Assembly (NCBI GenBank): GCA_023818695.1
Contig: JAMWCF010000001.1
Span: forward strand, 62,001-126,000
Length of the DNA: 64,000 nucleotides
Direction: 5' to 3'
DNA from: Candidatus Omnitrophota bacterium
Lineage (GTDB): Bacteria > Omnitrophota > Koll11 > 1-14-0-20-64-10
Position numbers and translations under genes: made by a program. Below the pieces are notes generated by a model. That model ran no database searches and had not been told where the DNA came from. It saw nothing but the letters and a program-made list of their open reading frames with translations. This document shows positions 16,168 to 24,785 of this stretch, one piece after another (position 1 is the first letter of the stretch; each line of letters opens with the position of its first letter).

Positions 16168-17313
16168 ATGTCGCGCCTTCCCCTTTTACCCGCCGTTCTG
16201 TTGGCTTTCAGCGGCTGCTCCACACTGCCCCTGGAGTCTTCCAGAATTCCACATCCCTCCAGCCGGGAGTCCCAAGCGGTCCAAAGCCCCTACCGGGAAG
16301 CGGTCGGCGTGGTCCACGTCCACAGCACTTACTCCGATGGGAGACTACCGATCGAAGAGATTGCCGGGATTGCCAACGCCCAGCAGTTGGATTACTTGAT
16401 CATCACCGACCACGATACCCTGGCTGGGAAATTCGAAAAGAAGGAAGGGTGGTATGGCCAAACGCTGGTTTTGGTGGGCAATGAGATTTCCACCAGCGGC
16501 GGTCATTACCTGGCGCTTCGGATCGACACGGAGATCCCGCGCCTGAAAGACCCGGCTTGGACGATCGAGGCGGTCTCGGCGGCGGGAGGGCTGGGGTTCG
16601 TCGCGCACCCTTTCTGGCCGAGGCGCCATTGGAAGAACCTGGATGCCCGGGGGATGACCGGCATCGAGATTTACAGCGCCAAGGAGGATGTGACCGAGGA
16701 ACCGCTGCTGATCCTCGGTTTCTGGACGATCCTGGCAGGTTCCGAGCTCTCATTCAGCCGATGGATCGATCGGCCTGACCAGCATTTGGCTTACTGGGAC
16801 CGGCTCTTGAACGAGGGACGCAAGGTCGTCGGGATCGGCTCGCCTGACGCGCACGGACTGCGCCGGTTCGGGCTGCGGCTGGGGCCTTACAGCACAATGT
16901 TTAAGATGGTCCGCACCCACCTGCTTTTAAATGAAATAACCGAGGAGGCCGTTTACGACGCGCTGGCCAAAGGGCGCTGTTTTGTGGCCCACGATCTGGT
17001 CGCCGACGCGAAGGGATTTCAATTCCTGGTCGCCGGAAAGGACAAAACGATCCTCGGCGTCATGGGGGACGAGCTGACGTGGCACCCATCCCTGCGCTTG
17101 TACGCCTATCTTCCGAGCCCCGGCCACGCGATCCTCTTAAAGGACGGCCGGCTGCTCTTCGAACGGAAAGGGCAGCAGCACTGGTTCGAGGTCGATGGTC
17201 CCGGCGTTTACCGGCTGGAGGTGACCCGCAAGGGAAAACCCTGGATCTACAGCAACCCGATCTATGTCAGGCCGGCTTCTGTGGATAACTCTTCCGATCC
17301 GATGGTAAAATAA
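16168..17313 (+). CDS. PHP-domain lipoprotein, putative phosphoesterase
   Basis: A 381-aa protein. The N-terminus is a lipoprotein signal with lipobox FSGC (Cys16), so it should be membrane-anchored outside the cytoplasm. The PHP metal motifs are complete in order: HVHSTYSDG, ITDHDT, VGNEIS, VAHPFWP and GSPDAHG. PHP proteins hydrolyse phosphoesters using three metals. The exported CehA/McbA-like group is the closest type I know. The C-terminal 80 residues look like a beta-sandwich. The substrate is unknown. It is preceded by a TATAAT box and followed by two tRNA genes. Confidence 0.85.
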   Translation: MSRLPLLPAVLLAFSGCSTLPLESSRIPHPSSRESQAVQSPYREAVGVVHVHSTYSDGRLPIEEIAGIANAQQLDYLIITDHDTLAGKFEKKEGWYGQTLVLVGNEISTSGGHYLALRIDTEIPRLKDPAWTIEAVSAAGGLGFVAHPFWPRRHWKNLDARGMTGIEIYSAKEDVTEEPLLILGFWTILAGSELSFSRWIDRPDQHLAYWDRLLNEGRKVVGIGSPDAHGLRRFGLRLGPYSTMFKMVRTHLLLNEITEEAVYDALAKGRCFVAHDLVADAKGFQFLVAGKDKTILGVMGDELTWHPSLRLYAYLPSPGHAILLKDGRLLFERKGQQHWFEVDGPGVYRLEVTRKGKPWIYSNPIYVRPASVDNSSDPMVK

Positions 17314-17335
17314 AAAACTTCCATCCTGACCTTTT

Positions 17336-17409
17336 GCGCTCGTAGCTCAGCTGGATAGAGCACCAGCTTGCGGAGCTGGGTGTCGGGGGTTCAAATCCCT
17401 CCGAGCGCG
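17336..17409 (+). tRNA. tRNA-Arg (anticodon GCG)
   Basis: The acceptor pairs GCGCTCG with CGAGCGC. The D-arm is GCTCAGCTGGATAGAGC. Anticodon stem CCAGC/GCTGG encloses TTGCGGA, giving anticodon GCG (codon CGC, Arg) with G37. The T-loop is TTCAAAT. Bacteria normally use the ACG (inosine) tRNA-Arg for this box, so GCG is unusual. No CCA is encoded. A TAAAAT at 17306-17311 may be its -10 element. Confidence 0.9.
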
Positions 17410-17436
17410 CGGACTTATTATGGACAGCACGTGCCT

Positions 17437-17526
17437 GGAGAGGTGGCAGAGTGGCCGAATGCAGCTTCCTGCTAAGAAGCTAGCCTGCCAAAAGTGGGCT
17501 CCTGGGTTCAAATCCCAGCCTCTCCG
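17437..17526 (+). tRNA. tRNA-Ser (anticodon GCU)
   Basis: A class II tRNA. The acceptor pairs GGAGAGG with CCTCTCC. Anticodon stem GCTTC/GAAGC encloses CTGCTAA, giving GCT. The long variable arm is CCTGCCAAAAGTGGGCT and the T-loop TTCAAAT. It is the fourth tRNA-Ser in the window, 22 bp before dnaX. Confidence 0.97.
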
Positions 17527-17548
17527 TTATGCCGACTGAACAATATTT

Positions 17549-19195
17549 ATGAGCTACCTCGTCTACGCCAGAAAATACAGGCCGCAGACCTTCGCCGAGA
17601 TCCTCGGCCAGGGTCCAATTGTGACCACCCTGACCAACGCGGTGCGCCAGCGTCGGGTGGGGCACGCCTACCTTTTTTCCGGCCCCCGAGGGACCGGCAA
17701 GACCTCCACGGCGCGGATCTTCGCCAAGTCGCTGAACTGCCAGGAAGGGCCAACCTCCACGCCGTGCCTGTCGTGCGCAGCTTGCGAGGAGATCGCGCAG
17801 GGCAGGTCCTTGGACGTCCTGGAGATCGACGGCGCCTCCAACCGGGGGATCGACCAGATCCGGGCTCTGCGCGACCACAGCAAGTTCTCACCGGCCGGCG
17901 GCGCCTACAAAATCTACATCATCGATGAGGTTCACCAGATCACGGCGGAGGGGTTCAACGCTCTCCTGAAGATTCTGGAAGAGCCGCCGGGGCACGTTAT
18001 CTTCATTCTGGCCACTACCGCCGCGCACAAGGTGCCGGCCACGATTCTCTCCCGCTGCCAAAGGTACGAGTTCAAGCGCTTGCCCTCGGAGATTATCTCC
18101 TCCAAAATCAAATCGATTGCGCAGGCGGAAAAGATTACCATCAGCGATGAGGCGGCCGCGGCGATCGCCCGCGCGGCTTCCGGCTCCCTGCGCGACGCGG
18201 AGTCGATCCTGGACCAGGTCGCCTCCTTCGCCGATTCTTCCATTGAGCGCCGGGACCTGGAGGCCCTCCTGGGGACGATTCGGGAGGATGTTTTCGTCGA
18301 GGCGGTCAGCGCCGTCCGGTCGAAGGAGCCGCTGAAGCTGCTGGAGCTGATCTCGGAGGCGGTCCGCGACGGAACCGACCTGATCCAATGGGCCATGGAG
18401 TTCCTGGGTTTCCTCCGGGATCTGCTGGTGGCCAAGGCGGGCGCGGGCAGGGCCGGTTTCGAGGATCTTGGTAAAGAGAGCGTCGAACGCCTTCAGAAAT
18501 TATCCGGTCAGTTTTCGCTGGAGGAGCTGACTTTGATGGCCCAGATCCTGGCGGCGGCGACGGAATCGATGCGCCGGGCCGGAGATCCGAGGGTCCCTCT
18601 GGAGATCGCCCTGATTCGGCTGGCTTCCGGTGAACCGCTGGTTCCGGTCGCCGACCTGATGGAGAGATTGGACCGGCTGGGACGATCGTTGATCGTCGGG
18701 GAGAGGACCGGTCCGGTTCCGCAGAAAGCGGCGGCGCCTGTCTCCGTCTCTGCCGCCTCGAGTCCGGCCGGGGCAGCAGGCGAACTGCAGTCCCGCTGGA
18801 ACGCCTTGATTGAAAAACTGCTGCAGGAGAAAGCTTCCACCGCGGCTAATCTGAGCATCGCCTCTCCGGTCGAATGGAAAGAGGGAGATCCGCCGCAGAT
18901 GGTGATCGAGTTCCCGAAGGGCTCCCAGTTCCAGATGGAAGCGGTGGAGCGCCCCGCCGCCCGCCAGGCGGTGGAGGAGGCGCTCCTAGCCCTCTTCGGC
19001 CGGAAAGTACGCTGCGTCTTTCGGATGGGCAACGGCACGGCGGCTCCCGCCGCTGAAGCGGCGGAAAAATCATCCCCTCCGGCCGCGGCCGGAAAAGAGC
19101 GGGGCGATGCCTCGGATACCGCCTCCCCCGACCCGTCCGTCATCGACTCCGTCGTAGATCTTTTTGAGGGCCGGGTTTTGCCCGGCGGCGGGTAA
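17549..19195 (+). CDS. dnaX: DNA polymerase III subunits gamma/tau
   Basis: The 548-aa clamp-loader ATPase. It starts YLVYARKYRPQTFAEILGQ. Walker A GPRGTGKTS is at residues 45-53, followed by the four-cysteine zinc module (LNC, PCLSCAAC). Walker B is IIDEVHQIT, sensor 1 follows, and SRCQRYEFKRLP is the arginine-finger region. Residues after about 370 form the tau-type linker and C-terminal domain. recR follows after 4 bp, a very common pair. No obvious programmed frameshift site was seen. Confidence 0.95.
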   Translation: MSYLVYARKYRPQTFAEILGQGPIVTTLTNAVRQRRVGHAYLFSGPRGTGKTSTARIFAKSLNCQEGPTSTPCLSCAACEEIAQGRSLDVLEIDGASNRGIDQIRALRDHSKFSPAGGAYKIYIIDEVHQITAEGFNALLKILEEPPGHVIFILATTAAHKVPATILSRCQRYEFKRLPSEIISSKIKSIAQAEKITISDEAAAAIARAASGSLRDAESILDQVASFADSSIERRDLEALLGTIREDVFVEAVSAVRSKEPLKLLELISEAVRDGTDLIQWAMEFLGFLRDLLVAKAGAGRAGFEDLGKESVERLQKLSGQFSLEELTLMAQILAAATESMRRAGDPRVPLEIALIRLASGEPLVPVADLMERLDRLGRSLIVGERTGPVPQKAAAPVSVSAASSPAGAAGELQSRWNALIEKLLQEKASTAANLSIASPVEWKEGDPPQMVIEFPKGSQFQMEAVERPAARQAVEEALLALFGRKVRCVFRMGNGTAAPAAEAAEKSSPPAAAGKERGDASDTASPDPSVIDSVVDLFEGRVLPGGG

Positions 19196-19199
19196 CAGC

Positions 19200-19805
19200 A
19201 TGGCGGGCTTGACCGCTTCCATGGAGGCGCTGATTGCCGCCTTCAATAAACTTCCCGGCGTAGGCCCTCGCACGGCGGAGCGGTTCGCTTTTTACCTCTT
19301 GAGCCAGCCGTCGTCCGTTGCCAGGGAATTGAGCCAGGCGATCCTGCGGGTCAAGGAAACCATCGGCTTCTGCAGCGTCTGCTTCAACCTGGCCGACGAT
19401 GATTTCTGCTCGATCTGCCGCGACCCCGGCCGGGACAAATCGATCGTCTGCGTTGTGGAAGATCCCCGCTCCGTCATCGCCATGGAGAAGGCGGGTGCCT
19501 ACAAGGGGGTCTACCATGTCCTGCTGGGAGCCCTCTCCCCGCTGGACGGGATCGGCCCGAGAGAGTTGAGGATCCAGGAGCTAAAGAACCGTTTGAAGGC
19601 GGGCGGCGTCAAGGAGGTGATCCTGGCGACCGATTCCGACCTGGAAGGGGAATCGACGGCGCTTTATCTGACCAAGGAGCTCAAAAGGATTGAACCGCCA
19701 ATGCAGGTCACCCGGCTGGCCTTCGGCCTTCCGATGGGGTCGAACGTCGAGTTCGCCGACCAGGTGACCCTCGGGCGGGCCATGGAAGGACGCCGGTCGG
19801 TCTGA
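19200..19805 (+). CDS. recR: Recombination protein RecR
   Basis: A 201-aa recombination mediator that acts with RecO/RecF to load RecA on gaps. The helix-hairpin-helix segment FNKLPGVGPRTAERFAFYLL comes first. A C4 zinc finger (CSVCFNLADDDFCSIC) follows, then the Toprim domain (CVVEDPRSVIAMEK, LSPLDGIGP). ATG 19200 is chosen because it gives the standard N-terminus and falls 4 bp after dnaX. The stop overlaps the ppc start (TGATG). Confidence 0.95.
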   Translation: MAGLTASMEALIAAFNKLPGVGPRTAERFAFYLLSQPSSVARELSQAILRVKETIGFCSVCFNLADDDFCSICRDPGRDKSIVCVVEDPRSVIAMEKAGAYKGVYHVLLGALSPLDGIGPRELRIQELKNRLKAGGVKEVILATDSDLEGESTALYLTKELKRIEPPMQVTRLAFGLPMGSNVEFADQVTLGRAMEGRRSV

Positions 19806-22624
19806 TGCCGAAGAAGCGCGAGTCCCGCCACTTCATGGACCCGGAACTTCGCCGGGATATCCGGTTCCTCACCTCCCTGCTGGGAGAGATCATCCGGGAA
19901 AAGGAAGGGGTTCCCTTTTTTCGAACGGTTGAGACGATCCGGGTCCTGGCCAAGGAGATCCGGGCCTCCCATGACGGGCAGATTCACCGGCTGCAGCATG
20001 CGATCCAGCGGCTTCCCCTGCGCACGGCGGCCAAGGTGGCGAGGGCCTTCACGATCTATTTCCAACTGGTCAATCTGGCGGAGGAGGCCCACCGGATCCG
20101 CCGGATCCATTACTATGAGGCCCAGCCGGGGCCGGGGCTGGAGATGTCCCTGACTTGGACGGCGTATCAGCTGGTCTTCGCCGGCATCGACGGTTCCACT
20201 TTCCTGAAGCACCTCCAGAACGCCGAAATCAGGCCGGTGCTGACGGCGCACCCGACGGAGGTGCGCCGGCGCACCACCATGGATCACCTTTTGGAGGTGG
20301 CCCGCTCCCTGGAGGAATGGACCAGGCCCCAGGCGACTTTGGCCCAGCAGCGCCAAGCGGAGCTGAAGATACGGGAGACCCTCGAGATTCTCTGGGCGAC
20401 GAACGAAACCCGCCAGAGAAAACTGAAAGTGGAGGATGAGGTTTCCCAGGTCCTCTTCTTCATGGAGAGGACGATTCTGGGGCTTGTTTCCGACGTCTAC
20501 GAGGGGCTGGATGAGCTTTTGAGGTTCCTGGACCCGGACAACAAGCGGAAAGTGCCCTCCATCCTCCGGTTCGGTTCGTGGGTCGGGGCCGACCGGGACG
20601 GCAACCCGGCGGTGACTCCCGAGGTCACCTGGAACACCGCTTTGGAACAGCGCCGGGTGATCCTGGGCTATTACACGGCCCGGCTGGAGGACCTGATCCG
20701 GCGTTTCAGCCAGGCCGACACCCTTCTGCCGGTCAGCCGGGCTTTGGAGAAATCCCTCGTGAAAGACAAGCGGGAACTGAAAGAGGCGGCCCGGCAGCTG
20801 GACCGGTATGAGGGGTCGGAAGTCTACCGGAAGAAGCTGTCCTTCATGCATACCAGGATCTTGAAGGCCAGAAGCCGGGAACCGGGCGGCTACCTCTCTT
20901 ACGAGCAGTTCCTGAAAGACCTGGAACTGATACGCGACAGTCTGGCCTCTTCCGGCTCCCCCTATTCGGCTCGGGAGATCGACCAGCTGATCCGCCAGGT
21001 GGACACTTTCGGCTTCCGCCTAGCCAACCTGGAATACCGGGATCATCGGGACCGGATCCTGCAGGCGGTCGCCGAGCTTCTGCCGGCCTGCCTGCGCAAG
21101 CCGGTCGATTACCTCTCCCTGTCGGAAGCGGACCGGCAGGCGGTCCTGCGCACGGTGCTGCTGAACCCAAAGGCCGCTTCCTGCAAGCCGAAAAGGCCAT
21201 CCGCCGTGGCGGCCGACATCCTGGCCCAATTCCGGACGATGGGATCGATCCAGCGGGAGATCGATCCACAGATGGCGATGACCTACCTAGTCAGCATGAC
21301 CCGCTCCCCCAGCGATATTTTGGCCGTCCTGACGGTCGGCTTCTGGACCGGCCTGATCGAAGGCCTGCACAGGAACGGCGCCGGATGCAAAGCAACCTTC
21401 GATGTCGTCCCCCTGTTCGAGACGATCCCGGATCTGGCCAGGAGCCAGGAGTTCATGGTCTCTCTCTGGAACGATCCGGTTTACAAGAGGTACCTGGCCG
21501 CCCGGAATTTCCGCCAGCAGGTGATGCTGGGCTACTCCGACGCCAACAAAGACGGCGGGTATCTCCAGGCGAATTGGCGGCTGTACCAGGCGCAGGCTCG
21601 CCTGTCCAAGGCGGCCGCCCGCTACGGGGTGAAGCTGGTCTTGTTCCACGGCAAGGGAGGCAGCATCGACCGGGGCGGCGGGTTGAGCCACCGGGCGATC
21701 CTGGCCCAGCCGTTTTCCGCGCCGGGATGCCGGATCAAGATCACGGAACAGGGGGAGGTGGTGGCGGCCAAATATTCCCATCCGACCATCGGGCGGCGCA
21801 ACCTGGAACAGCTTTTAAGCGCGGTCTTCCTGGCGAACATGGTCTCCGGCAGCAAACACGTCGGCGCAGCCCAGATCCGCCGCTGGGAGGAGATGATGGA
21901 AGAGCTGGCCGAGGCCTCCGAGCAGGCCTACCGGGCCCTGGTTTTTGAGGACCCTGATTTCATGAGCTATTATGCGCAGGCCACCCCGATCAAAATCATT
22001 CTGGAACAACCGGTGGCCGGCACCAGGCCGGGCGCCCGTCCCAGGGAGGGGCAAGGGGATGTCCCCCTGACAGTGGAGCGTTTGAGGGCGATCCCATGGG
22101 TTTTCAGCTGGATCCAGTCCAGGCATATGCTCTCCGCCTGGTACGGGATCGGCTCCGCCATTGAAACTTTTCGGAAGAGACACGGTCCGGAAGGATTCGC
22201 GGAGCTGACCGCCATGGTCCGGCACTGGCCCTTCGCCAAGGTCATGCTGGAAAACGCCCAGGCCTCCCTCGCGAAAGCGGAACTCAACATCGCCCGGGTT
22301 TACGCCGGGTTGGTCTCTCCCAAATCGGTCGGCGACAGGATTTTCAAGCTGATCGAGCAGGAATACCACCGCTCCGTGCGGGAGATCCTGGCGGTCACCG
22401 GTTCCCGCTCCCTCTTGAAGGACCAGCCGGTCCTCTACCACTCCATCGCTTTACGCAACCCTTACGTCGATCCCCTTCATTTCCTGCAGGTCAGGGGGTT
22501 GAAGCAGTTCATGAAGAGCCGCTCTGCCAGGAGCATAAGGCTTTCCGATAGGCGTGACGGTCTTCTGGATCTGATCCGGGTGACCATCCACGGCATCTCC
22601 TACGGGATGAAATCCACCGGTTAG
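19805..22624 (+). CDS. ppc: Phosphoenolpyruvate carboxylase
   Basis: A 939-aa enzyme that adds bicarbonate to PEP to make oxaloacetate, an anaplerotic step. Both family signatures are intact: VLTAHPTEVRRRTTMDH with the catalytic His near residue 152, and VMLGYSDANKDGGYLQANW with the catalytic Lys/Arg loop FHGKGGSIDRGGG after it. The C-terminus ends in a helical tail without the QNTG end typical of many PPCs. Full length. It is the last gene of a dnaX-recR-ppc run. Confidence 0.95.
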   Translation: MPKKRESRHFMDPELRRDIRFLTSLLGEIIREKEGVPFFRTVETIRVLAKEIRASHDGQIHRLQHAIQRLPLRTAAKVARAFTIYFQLVNLAEEAHRIRRIHYYEAQPGPGLEMSLTWTAYQLVFAGIDGSTFLKHLQNAEIRPVLTAHPTEVRRRTTMDHLLEVARSLEEWTRPQATLAQQRQAELKIRETLEILWATNETRQRKLKVEDEVSQVLFFMERTILGLVSDVYEGLDELLRFLDPDNKRKVPSILRFGSWVGADRDGNPAVTPEVTWNTALEQRRVILGYYTARLEDLIRRFSQADTLLPVSRALEKSLVKDKRELKEAARQLDRYEGSEVYRKKLSFMHTRILKARSREPGGYLSYEQFLKDLELIRDSLASSGSPYSAREIDQLIRQVDTFGFRLANLEYRDHRDRILQAVAELLPACLRKPVDYLSLSEADRQAVLRTVLLNPKAASCKPKRPSAVAADILAQFRTMGSIQREIDPQMAMTYLVSMTRSPSDILAVLTVGFWTGLIEGLHRNGAGCKATFDVVPLFETIPDLARSQEFMVSLWNDPVYKRYLAARNFRQQVMLGYSDANKDGGYLQANWRLYQAQARLSKAAARYGVKLVLFHGKGGSIDRGGGLSHRAILAQPFSAPGCRIKITEQGEVVAAKYSHPTIGRRNLEQLLSAVFLANMVSGSKHVGAAQIRRWEEMMEELAEASEQAYRALVFEDPDFMSYYAQATPIKIILEQPVAGTRPGARPREGQGDVPLTVERLRAIPWVFSWIQSRHMLSAWYGIGSAIETFRKRHGPEGFAELTAMVRHWPFAKVMLENAQASLAKAELNIARVYAGLVSPKSVGDRIFKLIEQEYHRSVREILAVTGSRSLLKDQPVLYHSIALRNPYVDPLHFLQVRGLKQFMKSRSARSIRLSDRRDGLLDLIRVTIHGISYGMKSTG

Positions 22625-22748
22625 ATTTTAGTACATCCTAACAAATCCTGATTTGTCTCCGTTAAATTCCAACGAATATAAAGCTAGATTATAAATATTT
22701 TTACACGGTCCCCTTCCGTCGTGGCATATTTGACAGTGGGCCACCACT

Positions 22749-23369
22749 ATGTTCGGACTACAACGGAGTACAGACGAGATGGAGGAAAGGCGTGCCTACA
22801 GGCGGTTTTCTGTAGGCAATAAAAGCCAATACCACTCCGGCGGGGGGATCGTCCTCTCCCGGTTTGGGCAGGTGGTCAATCTCTCTTTAGGCGGTATGGA
22901 GCATATGCAGGCCGAACGCCTCTGCCCGGGGCAGAAGATAACCGCTTCCATGCACCTGCAGGGGGTTGGGCCGGTGGTCCTGCACGGCACCGTCGTCTGG
23001 AACAGGGAATCGGCCCGGAAGAAGGGCCGGTACGAAAGCGGCATCCGCTGGACCGAGAGCAACCCCACTTCGCAGGCGCGGCTCGCCGCTTATTTAGCCA
23101 AACAACAGTCCGGAGGGCCTGATGTGCCCGCGTTCACCACCACGGCGTCAGGTCCTCCTGTTGTTTGGTGGCGGGCCATCATGCTGGGGTTCCTGGTCTT
23201 CGCCATCCTGGCGGCGGTGGATATCTTCTGGCTGAAGAAGGGAAACATCTACGGCGAGCGCCAGACCCTGGATACCGTCTTCCGTTCCGCCTTCAGGCTG
23301 ACGGATCAAACGCTTCACAGAACGTACCACAAACTCTTTCCGGCTGCAAACGAGTCAGGCACACGGTAG
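22749..23369 (+). CDS. PilZ-domain protein with C-terminal membrane helix
   Basis: A 206-aa protein. The PilZ c-di-GMP-binding motifs are present: RRAYRRFSV (RxxxR) near residues 14-22 and NLSLGGM (D/NxSxxG) near residue 42. A single membrane segment (AIMLGFLVFAILAAVDIFWL) follows at about 140-160. It is probably an inner-membrane c-di-GMP receptor and could sense the output of the GGDEF protein at 10593. That connection is inference. The AT-rich 124 bp upstream (22625-22748) has no gene. It carries promoter-like AT runs and ends the ppc unit. Confidence 0.85.
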   Translation: MFGLQRSTDEMEERRAYRRFSVGNKSQYHSGGGIVLSRFGQVVNLSLGGMEHMQAERLCPGQKITASMHLQGVGPVVLHGTVVWNRESARKKGRYESGIRWTESNPTSQARLAAYLAKQQSGGPDVPAFTTTASGPPVVWWRAIMLGFLVFAILAAVDIFWLKKGNIYGERQTLDTVFRSAFRLTDQTLHRTYHKLFPAANESGTR

Positions 23370-23406
23370 GGCAGAAACACCTCCAGATTACACCTGGAGT
23401 TCCGAC

Positions 23407-23443
23407 AAAAAGCGTCCGTAACGATTGTCACGGACGCCTTTTT
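23407..23443. terminator. Bidirectional intrinsic terminator
   Basis: AAAAA precedes an 8-bp stem (GCGTCCGT 23412-23419 with ACGGACGC 23430-23437), followed by CTTTTT. The A-tract before and T-tract after let it stop both the PilZ gene and the convergent gene ending at 23428. Confidence 0.85.
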
Positions 23444-24029
23444 ACCGGCTGGGAAGGTGTGAGATCCAGGGCGCTTAGGTAATCGTAGAAGGCCTGTTTG
23501 TTGCGTGCTTCCTCCCCCGGATAAAGGCGCAGCAACTCTTCATAAGCTCGGCGGATTGTGCGACTGGAGGTTCGGGCGAGCGGGTGGTCGCTTAGAGCAA
23601 GCTCCGCATGGGGTTGTTCCCATTCTTCCAGGAGCTTTTTTGTTCTTGCATGGCCTGAAGGATCATCTGCTGAAATTTTTGAAGCTTGAGTGGAACCCGC
23701 ATGTGCTTCAATTCCACTATGATCAAGTCGTATGAGATTTTCGGCCGGGGACTCTTTTGGCCGGCTTGTATCCATTGTAGCCACCGGGTCCTATCCAGGA
23801 TGGCTCTGTCGATTGCCTGAAGGAAATGCTGTATACACGCCAGTTCTTCGCCCTCTATCGTGGAGTGTTCCGCCTGGAAGGGGGTTCGGTAACGTTGGGA
23901 TATTTTATAAGCTTCCTCCACCGGAGTGCTGTGAGCTGCAGGCGCAATCCGTCCGCTTCCGCCGGCGAAGAGCACGGCGACGAAGAGGGTCAAAATAACC
24001 GTCTGTTTGAAGGCCCTTTTCCGATGCAT
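23428..24029 (-). pseudogene. Secreted protein gene broken by a -1 frameshift in an A6 run
   Basis: The 5' frame (24029 to 23592) gives a signal peptide (AFKQTVILTLFVAVLFAGGSG) and a helical domain ending MQEQKSSWKNG. The other frame, ending at 23428, continues naturally as KKLLEEWEQPHAELALSDHP and on to YDYLSALDLTPS. The two join at six A's (CAAAAAAG on the coding strand) by a -1 step. A sequencing error, a real mutation or slippage are all possible. The joined product would be about 190 aa and exported. I know no family for it. Confidence 0.55.
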
Positions 24030-24107
24030 AACCGAGTTAATTATACTCTGAACGCGTTCTCTGAATCCATTTACAGCCCGTCGATTTCCAGCTAAACTAA
24101 TGCCTAT

Positions 24108-24388
24108 TCCCCTGTAGCTCAGTTGGTAGAGCAGGTGACTGTCATCGCGCGGCAGCCCCGCCCGGAAACGGCCGGGTGCAACAGCGAGTAAATTCAGGGA
24201 ACCCCTATCGCTTGATAGGGCAATCTTGAGCCAAGCCCGCCTTCAATAAGGCGAGGAAGGTGCAGAGACTAGAGACTCGCCGCCTAAATCCCATCGTGGG
24301 ACATGGCGATGGTATAGTCCTACCCCCTCGGTAACGAGGGAAGGTCGTAATCACCGGGTCCGAGGTTCGAGCCCTCGCGGGGGAGCCA
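24108..24388 (+). tRNA. tRNA-Asn (anticodon GUU), split by a group I intron
   Basis: Exon 1 is 24108-24142 and exon 2 is 24348-24388. Joined, they give acceptor TCCCCTG/CGGGGGA, a D-arm GCTCAGTTGGTAGAGC, anticodon stem GGTGA/TCACC around loop CTGTTAA (anticodon GTT), and T-arm CGAGG-TTCGAGC-CCTCG. Discriminator G and an encoded CCA complete it. The resemblance to bacterial tRNA-Asn (TCC start, GGAGCCA end) supports Asn. Without removing 205 nt the gene cannot fold. The intron lies between anticodon positions 35 and 36. Confidence 0.92.
24143..24347 (+). ncRNA. Group I self-splicing intron in tRNA-Asn (IC3-like)
   Basis: 205 nt, no ORF. P1: exon CTGT plus C24143 pairs with GGCAG 24151-24155, giving the required U-G wobble at the 5' splice site. 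P2 CCCGG/CCGGG. P3 GCGAGT 24184-24189 with ACTCGC 24275-24280. P4 TCAGG 24194-24198 with CTTGA 24225-24229. P5 CCCTATC/GATAGGG. P6 CGCCTT/AAGGCG. P7 GACTA 24267-24271 with TAGTC 24315-24319. P8 contains TCCCATCGTGGGA. P9 CCCTCG-GTAA-CGAGGG is a GNRA hairpin. Terminal omega-G is 24347. Conserved GTGCAGAGACTAGA and GAGCCAAGC boxes match tRNA introns such as Azoarcus tRNA-Ile. Confidence 0.93.
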
Positions 24389-24424
24389 TTCTTTGCGCTC
24401 GAGGTCATTGATCGGGCGATTGAC

Positions 24425-24460
24425 GCGCCGTGGTTCACGCGTGAGCCACGGCGCTTTTTA
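24425..24460 (+). terminator. Intrinsic terminator after tRNA-Asn
   Basis: A 14-bp stem (24425-24438 with 24441-24454, one G-T pair, CGCG at the tip) is followed by TTTTTA. It should end the tRNA-Asn transcript. Confidence 0.88.
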
Positions 24461-24462
24461 TC

Positions 24463-24785
24463 TGGCCAGGCCGTCAAGAGTTAGGGCGTCCTGCCAACTG
24501 CCGGCCTGACCGTGTTCGTATCTCTCCGTCGGCAAACTCGCTCCCCCGTCGCGCTAACAGTCAAAGCAGGCGCTTCCTGCCGCTCTCCCTCTTGGATCGT
24601 GGTGATCCTGGGCGCGTTTTGGTGGCAGCGGATTTCGGCTGCCTGGGCGCGGTTCTGCCAAACTGCTGAACGTGCCCGCAACCCAGCCGTAACCGGCCCG
24701 GCCTCTCGCTTGCTGCGCCAAGGGCGCCAACCTCTCGCCATCTCCATCGGGAGAGGCCGGTTGTAAATCTGCAGACTGAACCTGG
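24463..24785. other. Non-coding stretch, possible gene remnants
   Basis: About 320 bp between the tRNA terminator and the ATPase gene. Short open frames exist on both strands, but none resembles a protein and none has a ribosome binding site. The stretch is GC-rich with several short palindromes. It may be decayed island DNA. I see nothing I can name. Confidence 0.4.

Noticed and set aside
24205..24477. 90-aa minus-strand open frame over the tRNA-Asn intron
   Set aside because: It lies across the group I intron core and the tRNA 3' exon. The base pairing explains the sequence, and a homing endonuclease or other protein does not.
24512..24766. 84-aa plus-strand open frame in the island
   Set aside because: No family resemblance, no ribosome binding site, and an equally long frame on the other strand. 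I treat it as non-coding.
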